DNA from: Oryzias latipes
Lineage: Eukaryota > Chordata > Actinopteri > Beloniformes > Adrianichthyidae
Reading direction: 5' to 3'
Assembly (NCBI RefSeq): GCF_002234675.1
Contig: NC_019864.2
Span: 14,897,582-14,961,581 of the forward strand
Length of the DNA: 64,000 nucleotides
The notes beneath the pieces are model-generated. The model saw only the letters and a program-made list of their open reading frames with translations. It ran no database searches and was not told the origin of the DNA. The position numbers were made by a program, and so were the translations under genes. Shown piece after piece: positions 32,580 through 46,149 of the stretch (the first letter of the stretch is position 1; each line of letters starts with the position of its first letter).

Positions 32580-35500
32580 ACCAAGAGAAGATGAGAGCTC
32601 CTCAAAGTCTAGTTTTGAGACACATTAAAGGTAGAAGTCTTCTAAAGAGAAAGCATTCTGCAGATATCTATCTTTGTCTGCCTTCAAGAAACACTTTTTT
32701 ATTTGACAGGCACAAATATTTCTACATATTTTCGATATATTTAAGAGTCGTTTGTCATTCAAATATATATATACTCCATCATTTTTTAGTTTTAACAGAT
32801 GATCTAACGAAGTTGGAGAATCAAAAACGTCCTAAAAGCTGCAGATCCCTTTTGTTGTTCAGTGTTAGAAATCCTCTGGTTTGAATTCCCCACAACCCTT
32901 TCAGCCTTGATCAGAAGACACGACTGGCCTCAATTGGAGGATGGCTTGACCAATATCACCTCTCCCTCCTGGTGGGTGGGGACTGTGGGCAGAAATATCC
33001 GGCCCATAATTCCCCCGCAGCATCGCTGTTATGCTGAGGACCAGACAATAATCCAGTGTTGTCATTTTAGAATAACTACTGTTGCAGTGAATCCTGCAGC
33101 CCATCCCCCACCCTCATCACCCCCCTCACCCTTTGAGCGCTCACCTCCATTAGCAATGCATGCAGAGAGCAGCAGGGTGAAGGCATTAATGCCTAACCTA
33201 GACTTTCCATACTCCCTCTGCTATTGCATAATCTGTTGATTTTGTTATGCTAAACTAGCTAATGTGATAATGCACTGATAAAACAAACAACAAATAACTG
33301 ATGAGTGTTTATTAAGTTGCTTAAAAGACTGATGAAAATTGTGTCTTTAACATATTCTCATTGCCTTTTTCTCATGATGGAAGACATGCATTAAGAAAAT
33401 TAAGCTTAAAACTTCATTTTTGAGTATTTTATTCAAATCGCTGTGAATCAGGAGCAGACGAAAAAATGCAGTTAAAAAAACATTGTAGGTTGCCCTATGC
33501 TCTTCTCTGCTGCATTCTGCTGCATCAATTTGCAGACAAATAGATCCATGTATGTCTTTGTTTGCTTCGTTTGAGCTGGCATCTGGTTCAAAACTCTACG
33601 GCTGGATAGCTCCGACATTGCTCGCCATTTTTGTTGCATCAGAGACGTTAGCTTGGGTTGAGGGGCTAACAAGCGGGAGAACATGTAAACAGAAAGGTTG
33701 AGTTGTCCTGTCCACAACTGAAGAATTAAATTTCTAATGAACTACTGCCACTCTGCAGAAACTATGTCCTAGAAAACTACACAGTTTAAAATTTTTGGCT
33801 AAAAACAACATAATAAAAGACCACTGGAAATGCTTTTACAACAGATCAAAACATGATCGGAGAGGGGCCAAACACATTGTTTAGTCATTCTCTTGCAGTA
33901 GAAGAACATGATCATTAAGATGTATGGTGGTAGGAGCATCGCAGGGCCCTTCTATTTAACAGACACTGCTAAAAGTAAAACTTAAGTAAAACTTAGAAAG
34001 TGCACTCCACGGGCTGTTTTGTCTTGACTCACCACTTTTTATCTCGTATGTTTTGTTGTTACACTCGAGTCCCCCTTAATGAGGGCAGACCCGTTGTACC
34101 AAAGCGGGCAAAACACAAACACCTACCGCCGTCTCCTGCTGCTTTCCAACAGCGAGGCAGAGCCCAGACCACCAATCCTCTTGTCAGTGCCCATAAATCT
34201 CTTCCCCATGACTGCATGGGGGAAACTGTAACTAAGTAGTTAAAACCCAAAGCATCTGCAAGTGAAGATGCTGAGAAAGCTGTATAGATTCTTTCAGAGC
34301 ATTATCTGATGAGCAGCAAAAATTGGAATCAGTTTAGGTCCAAAATGACCCAGACAAGTAGAATCACTTTTATTTGTTTTTATTCCCAAAAGTCCCTGGT
34401 TACCACAGTGATGGAGGCATGCTTTTTTTTTTTTGCTGAAACAACAAACTTGTAGATTTATCTCTTCTTTCTGACACATAAGAAATCCAAACTAAGTTCG
34501 TTTTCATAAACAAACAAAAGAACTCACTTCACCAGGTGAAAATTACTTAATCCTTTGGATGCCTGAGTTTATTTCCAGATTAAAAAAATGTACATATTTT
34601 TGTTTTCACATACACATTCAATTTATTTAATTTTGGAGCAGAAGTGGTTTTAAGCATTTTTGAATCAGCGTCAAAAGGGTGAAAAAAGGGAAACCAAGTC
34701 AACGCCAATATAAAAGTAGCATTTTGTGGTTTCTAAAAATTAAAAGCACCCTGACTCTCAGTATGTGTACTAAATCAAAATTTTGGAACACTGTAAGAAG
34801 TATAGATTGAATAACTTAAATGTGTTTATTCAAAGTTAGGAAAGAATGAAATGTGGAAAATCTGATATTTTTAAAACTTAATCTCAAGTTTAGCTCCAGG
34901 CATGTACTTTTATAAAATGTTCAGTGTACTTAATATACATTTATTGAAGGTAGAATATTGCAAATGTAAATCTACCTGTTTTTCTGTGATAGAGGAACAG
35001 TAACACCCTGTGTACAATAAAGCTTTTTAGTGATTTTTTTTATTATTATTTATGAATAGATTTGGACTTCACACATTAATCCCTTTTGGATGACTCCTCC
35101 TGGGAAATTGGATTTCCAGCAGTTTAAATACAGACAACAGAGATAGCACACATTTGCAAAAAAAAAGGAAATAAACACCAAAAAAAGCATTTTAAATCAT
35201 CCTCTCTCTCTTAGTGGGAAGTTGTATAGTTAAATTGTTCTGAATTGAACTTACTTTTTTTTATGCAGCCATCTCAGGACTCTTCCTTAGTCTGTAATCT
35301 TTTAAATGAATACTCATTTAATACAGTATAAGAAAGGGGAGATAAACATTATTGTACTCAATAATTCTTCCTTTGTAAATGTATAGCCACAGTGCCAAAA
35401 ATATGTTAACCCAAGTCCAGGACTAAACATCTACATTTTTTCAGTTGGCAAGTTCACATTTGTGTGACTGATTGTCCACACACGCCTAACGAACACAGAG

Positions 35501-36350
35501 GCATGATTCAGCATTGCATATTTGAGTTGTATTGAGGTAGCACTGTTTCAGTGTTCATTCGCCCACAGCCTGAGGTCAGTTTTGATATATTCTATGCATT
35601 AAAAAACAAACACAGAAATATATAGAATGAGTTAGAGAAGTCTGAAAACATAAGAACATTGCAGAATGGAATGCCAGTTTGAGGTAAATGTTGTTTCACT
35701 TCAAGCTATTTACATAGTTTCTTGCATAAATATAGCATCTCACTTTTGGATTTACAAGTGAGACTTAACACAGCAAAAAAAAGTTAGAAATGCCCAAACA
35801 AAGGATTAAATAATAAAAAGTTAAATAAAACCACATTTAAGTGACCTTAATGTCCTTTTTAGGAATAATTCCAATAGACTAATAGCATGCATATTTTCTG
35901 AAATTACCTACAAAAAGTATAAACTAGACTTTCATGACAGAATGAAATAAAAAAACAAAACTCCATAAAGTGATGATGCTAATCCAAGACTTTTTGACTT
36001 TCCTGCATTTTGGCAATCAAGTTTCTCTTCTGATAATAGCAGAACGTCTGCTATAGAAATGCAGAAAAAGTCCAAAAAGACTCAGCTCTGATTTTTTTTG
36101 ACCAACAGACAAATCACACTCACTCACAAAAAGCAAAACCGATTAATTAGAACTCCTCTAACAGGCACTAGTGGAAACAGATCTAAACCTACATTACAGT
36201 CAATCTGGCTGATTAAAGGTGAAACCCCAGTGTGCTCATGACTTGAAAAAGTTTTGATAAATCGTCTCAGAATAGAATGGAAAACTCTCATGATGTGCTT
36301 ACAGAGTTCTTGCAGATTAGAAGGTTATAACTTAGTTTAAATGTAAAAGC
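32580..36350. other. Intergenic region between the membrane/C2-like gene and arid3b
   Basis: No supported gene. It holds one copy of the three-copy dispersed repeat (33340-33870), short A/T tracts and, on the right, the presumed arid3b 3' UTR. Confidence 0.5.
33340..33870. repeat. Dispersed repeat, unclassified, copy A
   Basis: Blocks shared with copies near 39190-39765 and 60535-60760 include GACAAATAGATCCATG, ATTGCTCGCCA, CTGCCACTCTGCAGAAA, GGACATG plus AAAATTAAGCTTAAAA, and GACCACTGG followed by ACAGATCAAAACATGAT. Copies are diverged by substitutions and small gaps. No clear terminal repeats or coding frame. Confidence 0.7.
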
Positions 36351-36351
36351 T

Positions 36352-39300
36352 TTAGTTTGGGCCCTTTGAAGAGGTGGAAGATGAAGAAGAGGGACTGTGT
36401 GAGGAGGGTAGAGCACTGAACCCACTCGCTCCTGCTGCAGTCAGGGTCTGAGACGGACCAGGAGCAGCCGACTTCTGAGCAAACAAAGTACCTAAAGCAC
36501 ACAAAAGAATACAGATGAATTCTACTGTATTTTGCATATCAGGAAGTAATATACCGGTAAATGTTTTACCCCAGACTGGCTGAATGAATTACAAAAAGAT
36601 GTAAAAAAAAAAGAAAGATCAAATCTCACCTGAGTAAATGGTGCCATTGACCTCTACAGATACGCTGATGCTGGCTGGTCCATCAGTAGAGATGCTTAGA
36701 GACAAATCCTGTTTTTTTTCTGTGACTATACATTATAAATCCACATTATTAGTCGACTGTTACCTTTCAGAAAGAATTAGGATTAATGAGAGGGGAAGGG
36801 TCTCACCATGGCCATTGTTGAGTTTGAGGTTCATGGGGCTGAAATGAGACGCCATAGCCAGCAGGTTTTGCTGGAGCGCCTGCTGCATGAGGCGCTGCTG
36901 ATCTTCTGCCAGTCGCATGATTTTCTTCTTTGGACCATCGGCTGTTGCTGCTCCAGCCGCTGCGCGATCCAAACGCTCTCTGAGATGCTCCAGTGTGGCG
37001 GCTTGGGCCAGCTGCTGCTGCCCAAGAGCAGCAGGTAACCTGGGTACTACAGGAGTTAGGGTCTCCTCTGTAATAAACAAGACAAACAAATGAAAAAAGG
37101 ACAAACCATTCAGCAGGGAATTCACTTTTGTTCAGAAAAGTTAATGACAACACATGTTGATGGAGGGATAACGGTGCTTGCACCTGTGTTTCTTTTTAAA
37201 TTTGGACTTCCAGATGCACTTAGGCCATTATGCATAGTTGGGTTGGCTTGAATGGAGGGAGAGGGGAGCAGAGCGGATCCTGAGGTGGGGGAGTAGCGGT
37301 AAAGGCTGTTGGTGTAACCGGGGCGCCGGCCCTCCCTGCGGTTGCTGTCAATGGCTGCCTGAAGCTCACCAGGAGAACTCAAAGCCTTCTTCTCACACTC
37401 AAATGGGTACAAATATTTCATATACCTGGATGGGAAAGAACAAAATTCTTGTGTTAAAAAGAAAAAAAAAGAAAAAACCTTCAAAATTTGAAGCTTAGAT
37501 TGTCAAGGGATCAATTCTACATCAAAACAATAACAGTAAATAGATTATTTTTATATATACTTTTGGTAAAGACAAAATGAATTAAAAAATAACCTAAACC
37601 AAGAACTTTTCCTATTTGCACTGGTGGTTCATGGTTTCATTTCTGTAGCATGCCATTATCTGCACAATTAAACATATGAGAACTGATTTTTGTCAATAAA
37701 GCAATAACACCTCATAGACACTGAACACTGTGTGTTATTTACTGTATATGTGTGACATTTAGTATCTGTTGTTTTTATCATTATGTTGTTCTGAGCCATG
37801 GTAACGAATCAATTTCCCCACCGTGGGATCAATTAAAGTTATTACTTTGAATCAGAACTGCAAAACAAATCCAATGAAAAACGACTAAGGAAGGAGAGAT
37901 TACACCTGAAGCAACAGATCAGTTAAAGTCAGACCTTTGTCAGTCTCAACTGTTGTTGTAAAGGTTTTCATGAAGATTAAAAAAAGTTCAACTGAAGCTG
38001 TTGTAAAAAAAATAAAAATGAAATAAAAAGTAAAACAAAACCTTTTTGCTAATTAAAATTTTGTAAAAATAGTAACTTTTCTTTTTCATTTTTATTAGCT
38101 TTTGGTGATTAAATTGTGATAACTGACCTAATTTTACAGTCCAAAAGGTTTCAAGATTTTGTTTCTCAAACTACATAAAGTTATAAACGTTTGCTGGAGT
38201 CATTACTTTCACAATAACAGTTTTAAACTGTGAAAACCATTTTTTTGTTCTAAAAAGCTGGTGATTTTATTCTTGCTAACTGTAATGTAAATTACTTGAC
38301 AGCTTAAGAGACCATAGTTAAAATCTGACACATTACAATGTTAAGTCTTATATATTTCCACAACAAAATGTAGACAGGTTTAAACACTTTTTATTTCCCA
38401 CAAACCGCAGAAATACCTACTGAGTGCGGAGGGTGAAGGCGGCGCTGGTGATGGACGTCGGTAGATTGAGACCTTTGGTGATCTCCCGCCATATTTTCTT
38501 GTTAATAACTTCAACCAGTCCTCCTTTCTCTGTTACAAGCTTGAAAAGCTTGTACAAATCCAAGACCTGTTTTGCCATAATGGGAATACGATTGACAGGA
38601 GTGCCTGGAAACATGGAAAAAAGAAAAGTCAGTCCATTTGTAAATCAGTCTTATTTAAGTGTGGTCTCATTTGAGCGCTAAAAACAAGTAGCCTCATTAA
38701 AGAAGTAAAGAATGAGAACATTTTCTGATTAAGCCACCATAAGGCTTAAAGTCAGAGTAAGGTAATGGGGGTCAATTAAGCCAATTTCAGGTGAATGGGG
38801 GCGGGGGTAATTCTGCAGCAGAAGTTTTTTTGCTACATTGATCTGAGTGCAGGGGGAGGGTGACGGCAGAGCTAACAATGTCTGCCAGTCACAGGGCTGA
38901 CACCTAACCCCTTCCAATCCTGATTTGGAGAAAAGCCAATTAATGAAGCAGACTAAAAAGCAGCTGAAGAAATAAGATTACTTTGTACTTAAGATCAACA
39001 CATGGCTGGAAGCTGCACGTGAAATGTTGAAGGCCGAGAAGTTTGCTCACATTTTTAAGGGCCATCAGCGGTGCTCACTTCAAACTCCACGTTTTTGCAC
39101 TTATCGTTTAAAAAACTTTAGGTTCATGTGGCTAGAGGGGTCTTAAATAAGAATCTGACAACAGACCTTCTATAAAAATGTTTTTAAAGACCCACTCTGA
39201 GGAAAACTGTGTATTTGGTGTTTTCAACATGTTCTTGTGCCATTTTTCTGATGATGGTGGACATATATTTAAAAAAGGTTTTAAATTAGTTTTTAAATGC

Positions 39301-42300
39301 TGCAGTTAGGAGCAGACGGGAAAAAAAAGGCAGTTTGAAAAAGCTTGTAGTTGATGTAGAAAGTATAAGCTTCATGCATCCACTTCCTGACAAATAGATC
39401 CATGAACGTCTTTTTTATCCTCATCTGAGCTGACAATTGGCTCAAAAGTGTACAGCTGGACATCTCCAATATTGCTCGCCAGTTTTGTTGCACCAGTTAT
39501 TTTAGGTTGAGGCTGTAAGCTAATGGGAGAGTGTGTAAACAGCTCTCAGTTATGGGTGATAGGAAAGGGGAGAGGGGTTGCTCCGCGCCAATGGTCCTGC
39601 CCAAAAGGTGAATTTGTAATGAGCTACTACTGCCACTCTGCAGAAATGAAGTCCTAGAGAACAACACAGGTCTTTTGATTCTGGCTTAAACCTGGATAAT
39701 CATGATCAAAGGACCACTGGGAACGCTTTTTGCAATAGATCCAAACATGATTGGACTTTAAAAAAGACAGAAATAAAAAGATTTGACAAAAACTGAAAAA
39801 TTACAAATCAAAACGATTTAGAAAAAACAAAAAACAATAATATTTTACCCCGTTTCTGCATAAAAACAAAGAGTTCATCCAGAAAGCCCTTCCGCAGTGG
39901 GTCAGAATCTAGCTCATAAAGCTGCAAGTAGAAAAAACAATGAGCAGGATTTTAGGGAATCCTCACATGTGGTGATGTGGAGTATTATTTGTCATCCCTC
40001 CATGAATCAGGCCTACTAACCTTGGCAAAGTCTCGGGAAGGCTCTCCTCTCAGTTTTCCTCCATCACTGTCCTCAGTCCACACCCCACATCCTCTCTGCA
40101 CATGTACCAAGACAAAATACAAACATTTATCAACAGTTTGACTAAAAATATGAACTTATGTTTCCTTAAGATCCTCCTCAAAATGAATTTGCAGTTTCTA
40201 CAGCCTTCTTAACAATGCTTTACTAGGAACAGTAGGATGACTGTTTGCAGACTTTGCATTTTCTTGTGTTTTCAAAAGGAATTCATGGTGTAAAGCAGTC
40301 TGTGGAGGCTTTGCCAACACTTGTTTTCACATAGTATTTGCCTAAAATGCTAAGAAAGGTAGTGAATCTTTGTCATAATTTGAATAAAGAATCACTTCCG
40401 AGTAAACTGGGTTCTTGCGTCACTCTACACTCCACTCATCGCTTAAGCCTCACTCTAACCCAATTGCTAAATACCCCACTTTTTTTCTCAGCCAATCAAA
40501 ATTGTATTTCTGCTTTAAAAGTCATGGACATTTATCTCTCTACATTCTAGATGGTTTTGCCTTCCCTCCTCCACCCCGTCCTCCACCTGTAACGATACTT
40601 TGTCTCATATTGGTCCTTTACCACCATCCGGCTCTGGGGTTTACTCATCAATGATCCGAGCTTCTTCCACCAGCATACCAGACGTCATCAGCCCACAGCC
40701 AAACCTCCAAACTTACACATCTGTTGTTTCACAATTAAATCTTTATTTTATTTGCATTCCTAAGCTCTCTCCTGATTGAAATAACTGTTTCGTGAACACA
40801 CAATTTAGATACTGTACACCCACAATCTACACTCACACTTTCCAAAAACCACCGTATCACCTCAGAAAAAAATTCTCTACAATGACTATCTTTTTGATGC
40901 AATTTTCTTTCAAGATGTGTTGGGTTTGACCAGTACACTGCTGAAAATATAAAAAGTGTTCATTCAGACTGGAAAATTCTGTTGGTCTGGACCCAGTTTG
41001 CTAAATTTGGTCCAGATCCTGTCCTGAACCTTGCATTTGGTCTGTATTCAGACTCCAGTCAAGGGGACTTCCCTGTTCCGGACTAACGCTTGTAAACAAA
41101 ACCACATACCTAAAGATCTCTTCCCTCATTGGTCAGGAATTACGGGGGCAGGGCAAAGGCAGAATTTATAGAAGTCATGTGCTTTTTGTTCATTCAAAGT
41201 TTAGATTTCACTTGCACGTTTTTAACATCTGTATCAAAGTCAGGCTCAACACGCTTTTTTTACTTGCTTCTTTGGTGCGATTGATGCATGCTGCAGAGTG
41301 GTGACTGGCAAGAAGACAGCTTAGGAGGTACGCTGATGAGTGTTTCTGACATATAGATTGTCGGGAAAACAGTCAGAAGCCCTTTGTATTAGATTAAAAG
41401 TGGTTTTGACGAGTCTGAATTCATCCGATCACATTTCAATGAGTTACTGTGTTATGGCATTATTTTTAAGAGAATTCTGTTCAGGAATTACAAGGTAGCT
41501 TTTACGATGATGTCACAGCAGCGCCTGTAGGGCGAATGCCCGGTAACAAGACACACAAAAGCATGCAAGAAGGTTTCCAGCTGTGTTAAAATAAACGTGA
41601 CATATGAAAAATTTCCGACCCTTTTCTCTGTTTGGTAACAACAACAATGGTTGCTTTATATTTGTCTGTGGCTCATCTGTTGCTACATTCCTACTCTGTT
41701 TACGTCGGCTACGGTGGCCATTTTGGTCCAGTTGCTCCACTCCAGGAAGTGATTGTATTCAGACTGAGGAATCTCAGAGCGAACAGAAACCCAGTCCGAT
41801 TGGAAACGAACCAAGACCTCCTCCAAAGATGGTCCCGGACCAGGCCCCACTTGGGTGTATTCTGAAAATTTGTTCCAGATTATTAGGGAAAACAAACTCT
41901 GGTTCACTTTAAGGGGACCAGATGTGTCCAGTCTGAATACACGCTAAAGCCACTGTCTTTGGTTTTGACCAATTGTGTAACTTTATGCTTTAAATTTCAA
42001 ATAATGAAGTTATAGCTAGATGTGCCACATTGAACCTTGAAGTAAACTGTAGATAATTGTGCGGTTTTAGGAGAAACATTTGTGTACATGAACAAATCTC
42101 CAAGTAATTAAAAAATGCAAATTGTTTAAAGCAAATAAAAAATCCTAAGTAAATAGTATCCATGTGTACTGACACAGAAATACAAAAGTATTGTATACTG
42201 CATTAAAAATCAAGCATATCTAAATACTCTGTGATAGACCCCCTCCTCCAAACTCAAACAACATGAGAGCACTCCAATTACCAGGATGTCACTAAAGGGT

Positions 42301-45300
42301 TAGAAGATTGTGGAGGGTTTTTGAGAGACAAGGGGAGTTGGGGGCAAATGCAACAATGCGGAAATGCCTCGGAGGTCATCGTCCTGGAAAAAGTTTTAAA
42401 ACTACATGATAAATGTAGGCGTGAAGAAGCAAAGAAAGCAAAGAAAGTGTCAAATAGTCTCCTATCAATACCATTAATTTGAGTGTTGTTTCTGTAAAGA
42501 GTCACTGACATGACCCCAACCTGTCACCTCTATGACCTTAAGGGGATAATGGGAGAATAAAAACACTTGATTTTTTTTTTTTACACATCAAATAACAAAA
42601 ACATTCACTTCTCCAAATGTCTGAATTTGCATAACTTGTATGTTTTAAAATAATAATGAAAATATTGGCCTTTAAATAAGTATTTGTACTGACTTGTGTT
42701 TGTTGTAGCAACACAGAGAGTGGGATATGAAAACCTGAAGATTTGCCTGTTTCTAAACTGCAACTCTGCACATGTTTATGGTGAAAACGACAATCCAACG
42801 GCCATCGCTAACAATTAGCAGCTGCATCAACGTAATAAACACTGGCCCTCTTTAAATGTAGACCCACATTCCCCTCTTTGATGCTGGTTCCCCTTACCAA
42901 GACCTTTTGAGGCAGATGGTCACCCTCCTCCTTGTTTACAGAAGATTTTCTCATTAATGTCACCAAGTCCTGGTGATTTAAGGAGATATCATTTGAACTG
43001 GGGAAGCATTTCCAAACATCAGATGTACATTCTTAAGCAGCACTAAAAAAAAAGTTGCCCTTTTGTAGTCATTGCAAAAGGTAAAAGCTGGGGGGGGGGG
43101 CTTCTAGCAGAAATCCCATCGGAGGTGGATAAACATCAGTCTTTTGACCATCCGATGGAAATAAAACCCTCCCCCCCTTCTTTATTGATAAGCCACTGAG
43201 ACATGCTGTGGATCTATTAACAAAGAGCTTTCAGTTAATTGCTCAGAGCTCTCACACATCCTGGCTTGGGAATCCAGATTCAGCATGTAGGTCGAAAAAA
43301 AAAAAGGCTCCTTTGTTTGGTTAAAAGCAAACATTTTGCCACGTTTTGTATTTATTTGAACTGGAATTAAAACTTTACTGCGTTTTAAAATAGAGTCCAT
43401 AGAGTCCATTCAAACAGAGAAACACATTTAAGTTATCGCGTGTTCTCAGACCAATTTGTTTGTCTAATGAGCTTCATTAAAATCACAGTTTCTCCTGCAG
43501 GACAAAAGTGAATAGTAACCCTTCTCAATGAACTCAAGAAGAAGAAGGGGCTTTTATTTTATTTATTTTCCTTTGATTATTTTTTGATTCGAATTAACTT
43601 TTTAAGTCTTTTATCAGCCCAGAAGTCAAGATCATTTATCTGGACCCCTGCCGGGCTGTGGGCTGGGATCATCCGGAGGGGGTGGGATTCTGGGTTAAGG
43701 GCCTCCAGTGAGAGCGCCACACAGGCTGTGGAGCATGAAAAGCATGTCAGCATCTTGAGAGATAATTCAATAAAAAGAGCTGAACAAAAGAATCCGCTAA
43801 AGACGCCGGAGCTGAGAGAATTAAAGGGAGCCGTTTCAGCTGGGTGCTGGTCTCCTTAGAAGCAGTGCAGTCTGCGCAGCCTAGCCTGTCTGATGATGAA
43901 CGGCTTTTTATTACTGCGGCAAAAAATAGCCACATTCACGCCACTATTATTCCTACTTGCCTACAGGTTTAACCAACGAATATCACAAGATACTACAACA
44001 GCTAATCAAATGTGTTTAAAGAAAACAAAAAAAAAGGCTTTGTAAATTCAGTTTTTACAAAGTATTTTGCACTTTAAACGACTACAAAAGATGAAGGAAA
44101 CACCTTGTCTCCCCTTTCTCACAAAAAAGCAATTTTCCCAGCAGTCCTGACAGTTGATGCTTTAATTAAACATGATTAATGCTCCCCGTTTGGTGATCTG
44201 GCCTGTTGAAAGTAAACATTCCCACTGCAGCAGCTTTAAAATGTATTGATTGCATGTAGTGAAATTAAGCTGCCATTTAGCGTTGCTAAGAAACGGCTAA
44301 ATTATGCAAAGCAATTCAATGAGCTACAGTGAAACATCAAGAATAGAGATGCTGGAGCTCTGTGGTGGTTCCTGGTGAACATTAAGCTCTTCCACCAATA
44401 AATGAAGGGAACATATTTGAGATTTACTATTTTTGGAGTGAACTACTAAATAAAACAAAAAAGACTATCAGCTAAAAAGGACATTCTGATCTAATGAAAC
44501 AAAGTAAACTTTATACGTAGCTTTTTACATGCTGGGATGCACCAACCCAGCTGTCCCTTTCACCCACAGCCCTCATTAATCATAATGCATTACACTGACA
44601 TGGGGCCTTTGTAGGGGGAACATAAACACAGAAGAACCAATCAAGAGAAGGATGAGGAAAAAGGTTGGCTGGTTCTCCACTCCTTTAGTGGGAGACTAAA
44701 ACCATGAACACAAATTTAGAGTTCTTATTTTTTCTTGTTGAAATGAGCTCACAGAGCTGTGGCCACAAATAAACCACCTGAGGCCATTTCATTAATGCTC
44801 TGTTCTCATTTCCACTCCTCTGGCATACTGGCTTCTTTTGCAGTTAGAACTGGAGACCAGCCAAAAACGATTTACCCAGCCTGCAGCAAAAACGTTGTTT
44901 TTTTTTTATTCCCTCGCTCAAAAGTATGGGACACGAGGACAAGGGAGGCACAAGATCTCTGGCCATGTCAGTAATTAAGCTTTATCAGCAGCCGGGCATG
45001 GTGCCAAACGGACACACTCCTTCCTCTCTGTGTGAAAAAACTGGTTAGATGTCAGCCGGGCTCTCAACAGGAGGAAGTCAACAATTAAAGAAGACGGGGA
45101 TGCTGGAATCAGAATGAGCAGCTGCAAGCGTTTGTCTTCTGTTGGTGGAGATGATTCTAACAGTGAGATACTGCAGTTCTATTTGGGTTTATGAAAGTTA
45201 AAGCTACCTGTTTGTAAGGCTCATCGTAGCTCCATTCAGCAAAGCCGCTGGGGGAAGTGAAGGAGTGTTGACCAACGGGAGAAGACGACAAGTTCTTCTC

Positions 45301-46143
45301 CTCTTGCTCCTGTTTGACGGCTGAAGGTGGAGACGTGGAGTTCTGCTCCACAGCTTTTGGCTGTAAACATCCAGAATAAGGCTGGAAGCTTGAAATCTGC
45401 TGGAGCTGTAGCTTCTTGGCCTCATCTCCCTCCTCTTCCTCGTTCTCCTCAGGCACCAACACCTCCTGTTCCTCCTCATCTGAGACTTCATCGTCTTCTT
45501 TGGAATCCATTCTTCTCAAGCCGCTGCTCAAAATTTGAGGGGGCGACTGATAAATCCTTCCGCCAGCCGTCCCAAACAAGTCTGGTCTGAACCAGGAGGT
45601 GCCAGCCGCAGCAGCTTTTTGAGCAAACTGAAGCTGAAGATGTTTCTCCTGCAGGTTCATCTCCATTTTGGCTTCTTGTTGTCTTTGAAGCTGCTCCATC
45701 ACTGCTTCTAGCTTCACCCCTGCAGGACTCACTTCCTCTGATAAGCTCGACTGTGGAGAAAAGTTCCAAAATCACCAAAACTTACAAAAAAAACCCCAAA
45801 CATTTCACAAAATATGAAAAAAATAAACATAATAAAATCAAACATGTACGTATGTAAACATTACGTTTTTCATTATGGCAGAAAGCCGGCTTATTGCCTA
45901 AATAAATAAATGTTTAGAAGCAAGACAACTGTTTTCTTTTAAGCAGCATATTTTGGACTGTACTGTTTACCGTAACTTCTTTCCAAACAGAAAGCCGCTG
46001 AAAGCCTGCACCACTTCATTAAAACATGTAGATTTGATCAGAAACTACAGGCTCCACATTCATCCTCAGCCGCTTTGTTACGGTTACAAACACGAGCACC
46101 GGCGCGCTCCGCCACTCACCGTCTGTGGCCTGGAGTAATTCAT
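36352..46143 (-). CDS. arid3b: AT-rich interaction domain protein 3B (ARID3B)
   Basis: Nuclear DNA-binding protein with an extended ARID and a C-terminal REKLES self-association domain. Nine exons join in frame to 543 residues (human about 560): 46143-46120 (MNYSRPQT), 45750-45208, 40095-40021, 39921-39849, 38604-38421, 37425-37184, 37067-36807, 36719-36630 and 36491-36352. Exon 2 has a Gln-rich start (VMEQLQRQQEAKME) and an acidic run of Asp/Glu, and ends at WSYDEPYKQ. The ARID runs from LYELDSDPLRKGF through GGLVEVINKKIWREITKGLN and LPTSITSAAFTLRTQ to YMKYLYPFE. The REKLES region holds HLRERLDRA, MRLAEDQQRLMQQALQQN and VEVNGTIYSGTLFAQ. The 75-base exon 3, inserted between PYKQ and LYELD, is unexpected and can be skipped in frame. 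A C-terminal Ser-rich tail ends the protein. arid3b is preferred over arid3a by overall match and by the edc3 linkage on human 15q24. Confidence 0.94.
37690..37860 (+). mobile_element. 3' end of a truncated LINE
   Basis: The stretch AATCAATTTCCCCACCGTGG followed by GATCAATTAAAGT is the type of 3' tail seen on teleost L2/Rex-like LINEs. Only the tail is visible, as expected of a 5'-truncated insertion. It lies in an arid3b intron. Confidence 0.45.
39190..39765. repeat. Dispersed repeat, unclassified, copy B
   Basis: It lines up with copy A at 33340-33870 over most of its length, including GACAAATAGATCCATG, ATTGCTCGCCAGTTTTGTTG, CTGCCACTCTGCAGAAAT, and GGACCACTGGGAACGCTTTT followed by a GATCCAAACATGATTGGA-like end. 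It lies in an arid3b intron. Confidence 0.7.
40955..41945. mobile_element. Non-autonomous DNA transposon-like element with repeated subterminal motif
   Basis: The left end AGTGTTCATTCAGACTGGA and the reversed right end AGCGTGTATTCAGACTGGA form imperfect inverted repeats. The motif GTATTCAGACT recurs just inside the left end (near 41044) and before the right end (near 41754), as in elements with subterminal transposase sites. No target duplication could be fixed and there is no transposase. It lies in the long arid3b intron before exon 2. Confidence 0.6.
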
Positions 46144-46149
46144 CCTCGC

